From: Telluria aromaticivorans
Lineage (GTDB): Bacteria; Pseudomonadota; Gammaproteobacteria; Burkholderiales; Burkholderiaceae_D
Reading direction: 5' to 3'
DNA: 64,000 bases
Assembly: GCF_013003915.1 (NCBI RefSeq)
Contig: NZ_JABAIV010000002.1
Location: 434,001 to 498,000, forward strand
Positions 53,645 to 61,035 of this stretch are shown here, in pieces. Within the stretch, counting starts at the first letter, position 1, and every line of letters starts with the position of its first letter. Under the pieces are notes generated by a model. That model saw only the letters and a list, made by a program, of their open reading frames with translations. It was not told the origin of the DNA and did not search any database. The position numbers and the translations under genes were made by a program.

Positions 53645-56035
53645 ATGAAAATCAAACACCTGCAGGCGAGCTTCGCCGCCCTCTTCCTCGCAAGCGCTGC
53701 AAACGCTGCGCCGGCCTTCGACGACAAGTTCCGCCAGTTAGAGGAGCTGCTGCCGACGCCGAACGAGACCCGCACCGCCTCCGGCGCGCCGGGACACCGC
53801 TACTGGCAGCAACGCGCCGACTACCGCCTGCGCGCCACGTTGGATGAGGCCAAGCGCAGCGTCACTGGTTCGGGCACGGTCACCTACACGAATAACTCGC
53901 CGGACACGCTTTCCTACTTGTGGGTGCAGCTCGACCAGAACATGTTCCGTGCCGATTCGGACAACCGCCGCATCTCCACCCTGCCCTCGCGCGAAGCCTG
54001 GCAAGTACGTGGCAACAACGGCGGCAACGACGGCGTCAAGTTCGACACCCTGAAAGCCACGCTCGAACAGCAGCGCTTCGACGGAGGCATCAACATCATC
54101 AGCGTCACCGGCGCCGATGGCCGCGCGCTGCGCCATACGGTCAACAAGACCATGATGCGGATCGACCTGCCACAGCCGCTCAAGCCCGGCGCGCGCGTGT
54201 CCTTCAATCTGGCGTGGACCATCAACATCCCCGAAGCGAACGTCGTCGGCCGCCGTACCGGCTACGAGAAGTTCGACGACGGCAACGACATCTACCTGGC
54301 TGCCCAGTGGTTCCCGCGCATGGCGGCCTACTACGACATCAAGGGTTGGCAGAACAAGCAATACATGGGCGACGGCGAGTTCACACTGGAGTTCGGCGAT
54401 TACGATGTGCAGCTGACCGTGCCGGCCGACCACGTGGTCGCCTCGACCGGCGAGCTGCAGAACCCGGATGCGGTGCTCACTGCCGCCCAGCGCGACCGCC
54501 TGCGCCAGGCACGCGACGCGAAGAAACCGGTCGTCATCGTCACCCAGCGTGAAGCCGAAGCCGCCGAGAAGGGGCGCTCGAAGGCGACCAAGACCTGGCA
54601 TTTCAAGGCCAGGGACGTGCGCGACTTCGCATTTGCCTCGAGTCGCAAGTTCATCTGGGACGCCCAGGCCATCAAGAGCGGCGACAAGGACGTGCTGGCG
54701 ATGTCCTACTACCCGAAGGAAGGCAACCCGTTGTGGGAGCGCTATTCGACAGCCGCCGTTATCCACACCATCGAGCAGTACAACAAGTATTCCTTCGACT
54801 ATCCCTACCCGACTGCGATTTCCGTGAACGGCTCGATCGGCGGCATGGAATACCCGATGATCTCGTTTAACGCGGGGCGTCCGGTCAAGGACAAGAAGAC
54901 CGGCGAACTCACCTATGCGAAGGGCATCAAGTACGGCCTGATCAGCGTGATCATCCATGAAGTGGGCCACAACTACTTCCCGATGATCGTCAACTCGGAC
55001 GAGCGCCAGTGGACCTGGATGGACGAGGGCATGAACAGCTTCCTGCAGTTCCTGGCCGAGGAAGCCTGGGAAGAGGATTACCCTTCGCGCCGCGGCGAAG
55101 CGCGCAACATCGTCGACTACATGCGCAGCACCAACCAGGTGCCGGTCATGACGAATGCCGAATCGACCCTCCAGCGCGGCAACAACGCCTATGCCAAGCC
55201 GGCCACCGCGCTGAACGTGCTGCGCGAAACCATCCTGGGACGCGAACTGTTCGACTTCGCGTTCAAGGAATACGCAGACCGCTGGAAGTTCAAGCGCCCG
55301 ACCCCGGCCGACTTCTTCCGCACCATGGAAGATGCTTCGGGCACGGATTTGGACTGGTTCTGGCGCGGCTGGTTCTACACGACCGATGCGGTCGACGTGA
55401 GCGTGGACGGCATCAGCGAATACACCGTCAGCAGCAAGGACCCGGAAATCGAAAAGGCGTGGCAGCGCGCCCGCAAACAGGCCGAGCCGATCTCGATCAC
55501 CGACCAGCGCAACAAGGGCATGCCGCGCCGCGTCGATGCGCATCCCGAGCTGAAGGACTTCTATAACGCGAACGACGACTTCACCGTCACCAACAAGGAC
55601 CGCAACAAGTTCGTTGAGGCGGTCGAGGGACTGGAAAATTGGGAAAAGGCGCTGCTCAAGGAAGGCAAGCACCTGTACCTGGTGGACTTCTCGAACAAGG
55701 GCGGGCTGGTGACGCCGCTGGTGGTCGAGATCGAAACCAAGAGCGGCAAGAAAACCATCGAGCGCATCCCGGCCGAAGTGTGGCGCTACTCGCCGAAGCA
55801 GGTGACCAAGCTGTTCATCACCGACGAGCCGATCGTCAGCCTGGTGCAGGACCCGTACTGGGAAACCGCCGACATCGACGTCAACAACAACGCCTGGCCG
55901 CGCAAGGCAACGCCATCGCGCCTGGAGCTGTTCAAGACCGAACGTGATCCGGCCACGGGCAATTTGATGCGCGACTTCCGCACGCCGCTGAAGAAGCCCG
56001 CTGAAAAATCAGCTGAAAAGAAGGCTGGAGAATGA
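53645..56035 (+). CDS. M1 family metallopeptidase, exported (second paralogue)
   Basis: 796 aa with a signal peptide ending AANAAP (about residue 22). Zinc site HEVGH (438-442) and Glu461, GGMEYP motif as in the first copy. The N-terminal ~550 residues are clearly diverged from the first paralogue, while from about residue 560 the proteins differ at a single position until the last ~15 residues. Its TGA overlaps the start region of the DUF6702 gene, so it heads a translationally coupled operon with a TonB receptor. That context suggests a role in handling exported peptides or processing a receptor ligand. No clear ribosome site is seen before the ATG. Confidence 0.92.
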   Translation: MKIKHLQASFAALFLASAANAAPAFDDKFRQLEELLPTPNETRTASGAPGHRYWQQRADYRLRATLDEAKRSVTGSGTVTYTNNSPDTLSYLWVQLDQNMFRADSDNRRISTLPSREAWQVRGNNGGNDGVKFDTLKATLEQQRFDGGINIISVTGADGRALRHTVNKTMMRIDLPQPLKPGARVSFNLAWTINIPEANVVGRRTGYEKFDDGNDIYLAAQWFPRMAAYYDIKGWQNKQYMGDGEFTLEFGDYDVQLTVPADHVVASTGELQNPDAVLTAAQRDRLRQARDAKKPVVIVTQREAEAAEKGRSKATKTWHFKARDVRDFAFASSRKFIWDAQAIKSGDKDVLAMSYYPKEGNPLWERYSTAAVIHTIEQYNKYSFDYPYPTAISVNGSIGGMEYPMISFNAGRPVKDKKTGELTYAKGIKYGLISVIIHEVGHNYFPMIVNSDERQWTWMDEGMNSFLQFLAEEAWEEDYPSRRGEARNIVDYMRSTNQVPVMTNAESTLQRGNNAYAKPATALNVLRETILGRELFDFAFKEYADRWKFKRPTPADFFRTMEDASGTDLDWFWRGWFYTTDAVDVSVDGISEYTVSSKDPEIEKAWQRARKQAEPISITDQRNKGMPRRVDAHPELKDFYNANDDFTVTNKDRNKFVEAVEGLENWEKALLKEGKHLYLVDFSNKGGLVTPLVVEIETKSGKKTIERIPAEVWRYSPKQVTKLFITDEPIVSLVQDPYWETADIDVNNNAWPRKATPSRLELFKTERDPATGNLMRDFRTPLKKPAEKSAEKKAGE

Positions 56036-56037
56036 TC

Positions 56038-56538
56038 ATGTGTCGTGTCAAAGCCGTGCTGGCCGTCCTGCTGCTGTGCCTGAGCGCGGCGGCGGGCGCG
56101 CACCGCTTCCATACCGGGATCACCGAGCTCGCGTTCAATCCGCGCACCGGCAGCACCGAGATCGTCCACACCTATATGGCGCACGACATCGAAGCACTGC
56201 TGATGAACACCTACGGGCGCCAGTTCGACCTCACCGATCCGGAAGACCAGGCCGTGCTGCGCAAGTATGTCGAGACCCAGTTCGTGCTCAAGGGCGCGGA
56301 CAAGGCGCGCCTGCCGGTGCGCTGGGTCGGCATGACGGCCGACTCGCAAAGCGTCGTCATTTACCAGGAACTCGAGAACGCGCCGCTGTCGAAGACCGTG
56401 ACGGTCCGCCAGGGCGTGCTGATCGATTTCCTGCCGGATCAATTGAACACCGTCAATTTCAACAATTTGGGTACAATCCGCTCATTGACATTTTCACAAT
56501 CTTCGCTGGAACAACCGGCTCATACGACCATCCAATGA
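56038..56538 (+). CDS. DUF6702 family exported protein
   Basis: 166 aa from the ATG at 56038, which has GGAG seven bases upstream (an ATG at 56032 overlaps the M1 stop). Signal peptide ending AAGAHRF, then a domain opening HRFHTGITELAFNPRTGSTE, which fits the DUF6702 family found beside M1 peptidases and TonB receptors. Function unknown. Its stop overlaps the start of the TonB receptor gene (ATGA), so the three proteins are made together. Confidence 0.8.
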   Translation: MCRVKAVLAVLLLCLSAAAGAHRFHTGITELAFNPRTGSTEIVHTYMAHDIEALLMNTYGRQFDLTDPEDQAVLRKYVETQFVLKGADKARLPVRWVGMTADSQSVVIYQELENAPLSKTVTVRQGVLIDFLPDQLNTVNFNNLGTIRSLTFSQSSLEQPAHTTIQ

Positions 56539-58577
56539 CCCTTCGCCCGCTGCCCTTCGCCATCGCCGCCCTCTGTTTCCAGACCCCGGCCATGGCCGAC
56601 GATTTCGTGCTGCAGCGCGTGCTGGTGGAAGGCGCGCGCGCCAACCAGATCGGGCTGAGCGACTCGGCCAGTTCCGGCAGCGTCGGCGCCAGGGAACTCG
56701 ACAAGCTGACCGTGTACCGGCCGGGCGAACTGCTGGAGGCCACGCCGGGCCTGATCGCGAGCCAGCACAGCGGCGAAGGCAAGGCCAACCAGTTCTACCT
56801 GCGCGGTTTCAACCTGGACCATGGCACCGACCTCGCCACCTGGGTCGACGGCATGCCGGTCAACCAGCGCAGCCATGCGCATGGCCAGGGCTGGACCGAT
56901 CTGAATTTCCTGATCCCGGAACTGGTCACCCGCCTCGACTACCGCAAGGGGCCGTATTCGGCGGCGGAAGGGGATTTTTCTTCGGCCGGCAAGGCATCGG
57001 TCGCCTACGCGAACCGGCTGGTGGCGCCGCTCGCCTCGGTGACGCTGGGCCAGGACAATTTTGCGCGCAGCGTCATCGCCGGCTCACCGGAAGCGGCGGG
57101 CGGCAACCTGCTGTACGCGCTGGAGCTGATGAAGAACGACGGCCCGTGGACCCGGCCGGACGGCTACCGCAAGATCAATGCGGTGCTGCGCTACAGCCGC
57201 GGCTACGAGAACAACGGTTGGCACGTCGCCGCCATGCATTACCGCGGCCACTGGAACGCCACCGACCAGGTGCCGCTGCGCGCGGTCGCAAGCGGCCGGC
57301 TGGGACGCTTCGACGCGCTCGACCTGAGCGACGGTGGCGAAGCACAGCGCAGCAGCTTGTCTGGCGCCTGGCGCCGCACGACCCAGGAGACGGCGACCAG
57401 CCTGAGTGCCTATGTCATCCGCAACCGGCTCGACCTGTATTCGAACTTCACCTATTTTCTGAACGACCCGGTCAACGGCGACCAGTTCAGCCAGCCGGAC
57501 CGCCGCGTGACCACGGGCCTGGACGCCAGCCATACCTGGCACCTGCTGAGCAAGGGCGCGCTCACCTCGGACATGACGGTGGGCCTGCAGGCGCAGCATG
57601 ACAATATCTTCAACGGCCTGTACGACACCCGTGCGCGCCAAAGGCTGGCGACCACACGCGAAGACCATATCGTGGAAACCAGCGCCGCCTTGTACGCGGA
57701 GAACGCCACCAAATGGAGCGAGGCCCTGCGCACCGTGGTCGGGGTACGCGCGAACGCCTACCGCTTCCGCGTGGATGGCGACCGTCCGGAGAATGCCGGA
57801 CGCGCCAGCGATTCGCTGCTCACGCCATCGCTGAGCGTCGCCTACGGGCCGTGGAAGTCGACCGAGTTGTACTTCAATTATGGCCACGGCTTCCACAGCA
57901 ACGATGCGCGCGGCACCGTGGCGAGCGTCGATCCAAAAACGCTCGATCCGGTCGAGCGTACGCCGGGACTGGTGCGCTCGCGCGGCATGGAACTGGGCCT
58001 GCGCACGGTGGCGATCCCGAAGATGGAAACGACGCTGTCGCTGTACCATCTCGAGTTCGACTCGGAGCTGACCTATATCGGCGACGCCGGCAATACCGAA
58101 GCGGGCGACCCGAGCCGCCGCGTCGGCATCGAACTGTCGAACAGCTACCGCATCAACAAATGGGTAACGGCGAACGTCGACGCTGCCTATGCGCATGCGC
58201 GCTCGCGCGGCGGCAACCCCGCCGGCGACCGTATTCCCGGCGCAGTCGAAGGCGTAGCCCAGCTGGGCCTGAGCGTGGACCGCGCGGGGCCGTGGTCGGG
58301 GGCGCTGCGCCTGCGCTATTTCGGCCCGCGTCCGCTGATCGAAGACGACAGCGTGCGCTCGCAGGCCAGCGTCACGCTCAATGGCCGGATTGGCTACCGG
58401 ATCGGCAAGGACCTGCGGCTGGAGCTGGAAGGCTTCAACCTGGGCAACCGGCGCGACTCGGCCATCGACTATTACTATGCCTCGCGCCTGGCGGGCGAAA
58501 CCGAGGCCACCGACGACATCCATTTCCACCCGATCGAGCCGCGTTCCTTCCGCATTACCCTGGTCAAGAATTGGTAA
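56535..58577 (+). CDS. TonB-dependent receptor linked to M1 peptidase/DUF6702
   Basis: 680 aa from the ATG at 56535, overlapping the DUF6702 stop. Signal peptide ending PAMAD (residue 21). The plug is evident in LEATPGLIASQHSGEGKANQ and YLRGFNLDHGTDLATWVDG, and the barrel ends in aromatic RSFRITLVKNW. The GEGKANQFYLRG pattern matches small-ligand (siderophore/metal-type) receptors rather than the larger carbohydrate type at 11163. Ligand unknown; the coupled peptidase suggests a peptide or peptide-bound metal. A dioxygenase gene follows after 40 bp. Confidence 0.92.
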   Translation: MTLRPLPFAIAALCFQTPAMADDFVLQRVLVEGARANQIGLSDSASSGSVGARELDKLTVYRPGELLEATPGLIASQHSGEGKANQFYLRGFNLDHGTDLATWVDGMPVNQRSHAHGQGWTDLNFLIPELVTRLDYRKGPYSAAEGDFSSAGKASVAYANRLVAPLASVTLGQDNFARSVIAGSPEAAGGNLLYALELMKNDGPWTRPDGYRKINAVLRYSRGYENNGWHVAAMHYRGHWNATDQVPLRAVASGRLGRFDALDLSDGGEAQRSSLSGAWRRTTQETATSLSAYVIRNRLDLYSNFTYFLNDPVNGDQFSQPDRRVTTGLDASHTWHLLSKGALTSDMTVGLQAQHDNIFNGLYDTRARQRLATTREDHIVETSAALYAENATKWSEALRTVVGVRANAYRFRVDGDRPENAGRASDSLLTPSLSVAYGPWKSTELYFNYGHGFHSNDARGTVASVDPKTLDPVERTPGLVRSRGMELGLRTVAIPKMETTLSLYHLEFDSELTYIGDAGNTEAGDPSRRVGIELSNSYRINKWVTANVDAAYAHARSRGGNPAGDRIPGAVEGVAQLGLSVDRAGPWSGALRLRYFGPRPLIEDDSVRSQASVTLNGRIGYRIGKDLRLELEGFNLGNRRDSAIDYYYASRLAGETEATDDIHFHPIEPRSFRITLVKNW

Positions 58578-58617
58578 GCCTCAGGTCCGCGGCGTGGAAA
58601 AATGCTACGCTAACCGG

Positions 58618-59355
58618 ATGACGATACGTGAACTCCCCTATACCGCCCCGGCCGACCTGGCCGATGCCGTGCGCAGCGAGGGCTATGCCCTGCTGCGTCC
58701 CCTCGATGTGGCCCGCCTTGCCGGCTGCACCCTGATTGAGCTCCAGGCGCTCGTACCGAGCTGGGACCGGCTCGAACTCGACAACTACCTGAAAGACGGC
58801 GGCCGCTACCGCCGGCGCCGCCATTCCTGCTTCATTGACAACGGCGAGACGCTGGCGCAGACGCCGCACCGCGCGCACTGGCAGCCGGTCGAGTACAACG
58901 CCCTGCACGGCGGCATGCACCGCCTGTTCGAACCGATCGAGCCTGGCACCGTCGCGCTGCCTTCCTGGGAGCGCCTGCTGCACGCGCTGGGCGAGGTCTG
59001 TTCGAACGTCGCCGGCCGCCACACCTGGCATGTCGAAGCGCACCAGTTCCGCATCGATACCGCCGACGGCATCGGCCGCCCGACCCCCGAGGGTGCTCAC
59101 CGCGACGGCGTCGACTTCGTCGCCGTCATCCTGATCGGGCGCACCGGCATCAAGGGCGGCGAAACGCGGGTATTCGAGGCCGAAGGTTCGATGGGCAAGC
59201 GCTTCACCATGGAGGAGCCCTGGACCCTGCTGCTGCTCGACGACGCAGCCGTGATCCACGAATCGACCCCGATCCAGCCGCTCGGCGAGCATGGGCACCG
59301 CGACACGCTGGTGCTGACCTGGCGCGCGGGGTCGTTCCAGGGCGAGGGCGCCTAG
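58618..59355 (+). CDS. 2OG-Fe(II) dioxygenase family protein (amino-acid hydroxylase type)
   Basis: 245 aa. The iron ligands are His and Asp in GAHRDGVDFVA (about 160-170) and a distal His in GHRDTLVLTW, with the Arg two to three residues on for 2-oxoglutarate. The overall sequence follows the 2OG-Fe_dioxy family of free L-amino-acid hydroxylases (isoleucine-4-hydroxylase-like). It starts 40 bp after the TonB receptor stop and is probably the last gene of that operon. No good ribosome site is seen before the ATG. Substrate unknown. Confidence 0.85.
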   Translation: MTIRELPYTAPADLADAVRSEGYALLRPLDVARLAGCTLIELQALVPSWDRLELDNYLKDGGRYRRRRHSCFIDNGETLAQTPHRAHWQPVEYNALHGGMHRLFEPIEPGTVALPSWERLLHALGEVCSNVAGRHTWHVEAHQFRIDTADGIGRPTPEGAHRDGVDFVAVILIGRTGIKGGETRVFEAEGSMGKRFTMEEPWTLLLLDDAAVIHESTPIQPLGEHGHRDTLVLTWRAGSFQGEGA

Positions 59356-59375
59356 ATCTGATAGTGGAAGGTTTG

Positions 59376-59508
59376 GTAGGGTGGGCGGGGTCATTTGGGC
59401 CAATGGCCCGAATGACGAACGCCCACGCGGTGATAGTCGTGACACGAATAAGCGCACGGGCTTCAGCACCGTGATCTGAACGCGTGGGCAGAATCTGCCC
59501 ACCCTACG
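59376..59508. repeat. GTAGGGTGGGC repeat, copy R10
   Basis: GTAGGGTGGGCGGGG and GCCCACCCTACG ends, with a 27-bp palindrome whose arms read GTCATTTGGG / CCCGAATGAC around GCCAATGGC. Both arms are changed together relative to R1 and R5. It lies in the convergent gap between the dioxygenase and the minus-strand sRNA/DUF1800 region. Confidence 0.85.
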
Positions 59509-59590
59509 GGTCAGCGGCGGCGCTCAAGTGATCGGCATTGCGCCATCGCCCAAATACCCGCCGCCTTACAAGCTCGCAACCCGATACGAT

Positions 59591-59625
59591 AAAAAAACGC
59601 CCGCGAACCTTGCGGCTGGCGGGCG
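59591..59625 (-). terminator. Rho-independent terminator ending the candidate sRNA
   Basis: A 7-bp GC stem with a 14-nt loop and T7 on the minus strand. It could also serve the DUF1800 gene, whose stop is 167 bp upstream. Confidence 0.88.
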
Positions 59626-59658
59626 AGAATCCAATTTTCGGAGAAAACTGGAGGAGAC
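59591..59658 (-). ncRNA. Candidate small RNA (~68 nt) with own promoter and terminator
   Basis: On the minus strand a near-consensus promoter (see 59665-59693) would start transcription near 59658. The transcript would begin GUCUCCUCCAGUUUUCUCC, a pyrimidine-rich, SD-complementary stretch, and end in a GC stem CGCCCGC / GCGGGCG (59604-59598 with 59625-59619) followed by seven U (59597-59591). No open reading frame of note lies within it. The gene downstream on this strand is absent (the next gene is convergent), so this is not a leader. An Hfq-type antisense regulator of translation is inferred from the form. No known RNA family is recognised. Confidence 0.6.
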
Positions 59659-59664
59659 GGTTTC

Positions 59665-59693
59665 AATATAACCCAGTTTTTTGTGCACTGCAA
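59665..59693 (-). promoter_or_regulatory. Sigma70 promoter of candidate sRNA
   Basis: On the minus strand: -35 TTGCAG (59693-59688), 17-bp spacer, -10 TATATT (59670-59665). The near-palindrome GGAACCGTTTCC at 59725-59736 lies about 31 bp upstream of the -35 and may be a regulator site. This gap is AT-rich compared with the rest of the window. Confidence 0.65.
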
Positions 59694-59791
59694 TACCGTA
59701 CAACTACTGTGCTTATTGCCATAAGGAACCGTTTCCAATTTCAGACAATATTGAGGCGTTTGCTGCACCGCGCAAACCGATTTCTGCCCTC

Positions 59792-60880
59792 TCAATAGCG
59801 CAGGAAGGCTTCTCCCAACAGCGCCTCTTTCAACCCATCGGCATCCGCCGGCCGGTTGCGCGCAGCCGCCATTGCCGCAGCCGCGGGCGTGGGCGCTTCC
59901 ATCAATACCGGCCCGGGCTGGGCGACCTCGCCCTGCGGCGCGGCGCCCTCCACTGTCGCCCGCAGCGGCGGCGCCATCGAGGCCTGTTCGTGCGCGCGCG
60001 GCGCCGGCGCTGCCAGCAGCACACGGCCCTCTGCCAGGCGCGTCACGAAATCCGTACGCTCCCTGCTATCCATCGGCACCATCCGTCCGTACACCGGCGA
60101 ACCGGCTTGCGCCAGCACCTCGGCCAGCGCGACCGTATCGGTTACTGCAATGCCGCTCGCCCGCACCGCCGACACCACGAAACGCAGGGCGTCCTTGCGC
60201 TTGCTGCCCGCCTCCGCCTGCGCCAGGAAGGCCGGGCTGGTGAACAGCGTACGCAAGACGGCGCGCTGGTCGGCGCCGGTCTGCCGCCATACCCCCGCCA
60301 GTGAGCGCACCAGCGCGGCCGGTGGGGCAGAGACGAAATGCGCCGCGAGTGCGCGCACGGCATCGTGTTCGCTGCGCCCGCCGAGGCGCCGGCCCTGCAT
60401 GCCCGGATGCCGGGCCACGGCGCTCCGCAGCGCGGCATAGCTGCCGAAGACATGGGGGCGCACCGCCTCGCGTGCAATCGCGCCGATGCCGGCCGCGCCG
60501 AGTCCCTTCCCTTCCATAATGCCGAAATGCGCCAGCCAGAATGCGCACAGGACTTCCTCGAGCTGGCGCGGGCTGGCGATGGCGCGCAGCAGGCGTTCCT
60601 CGCGCGCCCCGGCGTCGGTGGCGGCAGGCTGGCGCAGCTGCGCCTCGATATACGCAGGCAAAGCGGGCGGTGCGAGCTGGCTGTCGACATAGACACGCAG
60701 CCCCATGGCGCGCACGCGGGCCAGGTCGCCGGGTGCGGGGCCGTAGCCCAGGCGGTTGAGCAGGTGCAGCGCGGTGGCCTCGTCGATGGCCTCGTCGGCG
60801 CGTGCGCCTGGTGCGCACAGCAGCGCCACGGCCAGCAGGGCTGGCACGGCGAAACGAAGGAAGCTCGGACAGGATCGCAT
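59792..60880 (-). CDS. DUF1800 family protein lacking its central core
   Basis: 362 aa from the ATG at 60880 (a GTG at 60886 has the better-placed AGGA). Signal peptide ending PGARADE (about residue 28). The N-terminal half matches DUF1800: ATALHLLNRLGYGPAPGDLA, LEEVLCAFWLAHFGI, and YAALRSAVARHPGM. The C-terminal part also fits (GVWRQTGADQRAVLRTLFTSPAF). The segment between, which in DUF1800 proteins carries the conserved NENYARELMELH-like region, is absent: ARHPGM runs directly into GRSEHDAVRAL. The usual partner DUF1501 gene is also missing. It is monocistronic. Family function is unknown; this copy may be a decayed or specialised form. Confidence 0.78.
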   Translation of the reverse strand: MRSCPSFLRFAVPALLAVALLCAPGARADEAIDEATALHLLNRLGYGPAPGDLARVRAMGLRVYVDSQLAPPALPAYIEAQLRQPAATDAGAREERLLRAIASPRQLEEVLCAFWLAHFGIMEGKGLGAAGIGAIAREAVRPHVFGSYAALRSAVARHPGMQGRRLGGRSEHDAVRALAAHFVSAPPAALVRSLAGVWRQTGADQRAVLRTLFTSPAFLAQAEAGSKRKDALRFVVSAVRASGIAVTDTVALAEVLAQAGSPVYGRMVPMDSRERTDFVTRLAEGRVLLAAPAPRAHEQASMAPPLRATVEGAAPQGEVAQPGPVLMEAPTPAAAAMAAARNRPADADGLKEALLGEAFLRY

Positions 60881-61035
60881 GAACACTGTTATATCCTCGC
60901 GGAAGGCAAGCCACGAATCGGATTGGTAAATTTTTGTAAGCGCCCGGATTTACCGGGCGAACCCGGCCCATTGCGCGCTCAGGACATTGCATTTTTGCTA
61001 CACTTCACAGCTTAACCGAAAGCCCGCCAAACACT

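Noticed and set aside
59511..59795. Small ORFs of 94 codons (minus) and 86 codons (plus) in the gap before DUF1800
   Set aside because: Cys-rich, no ribosome site, and they overlap the candidate sRNA promoter and terminator.
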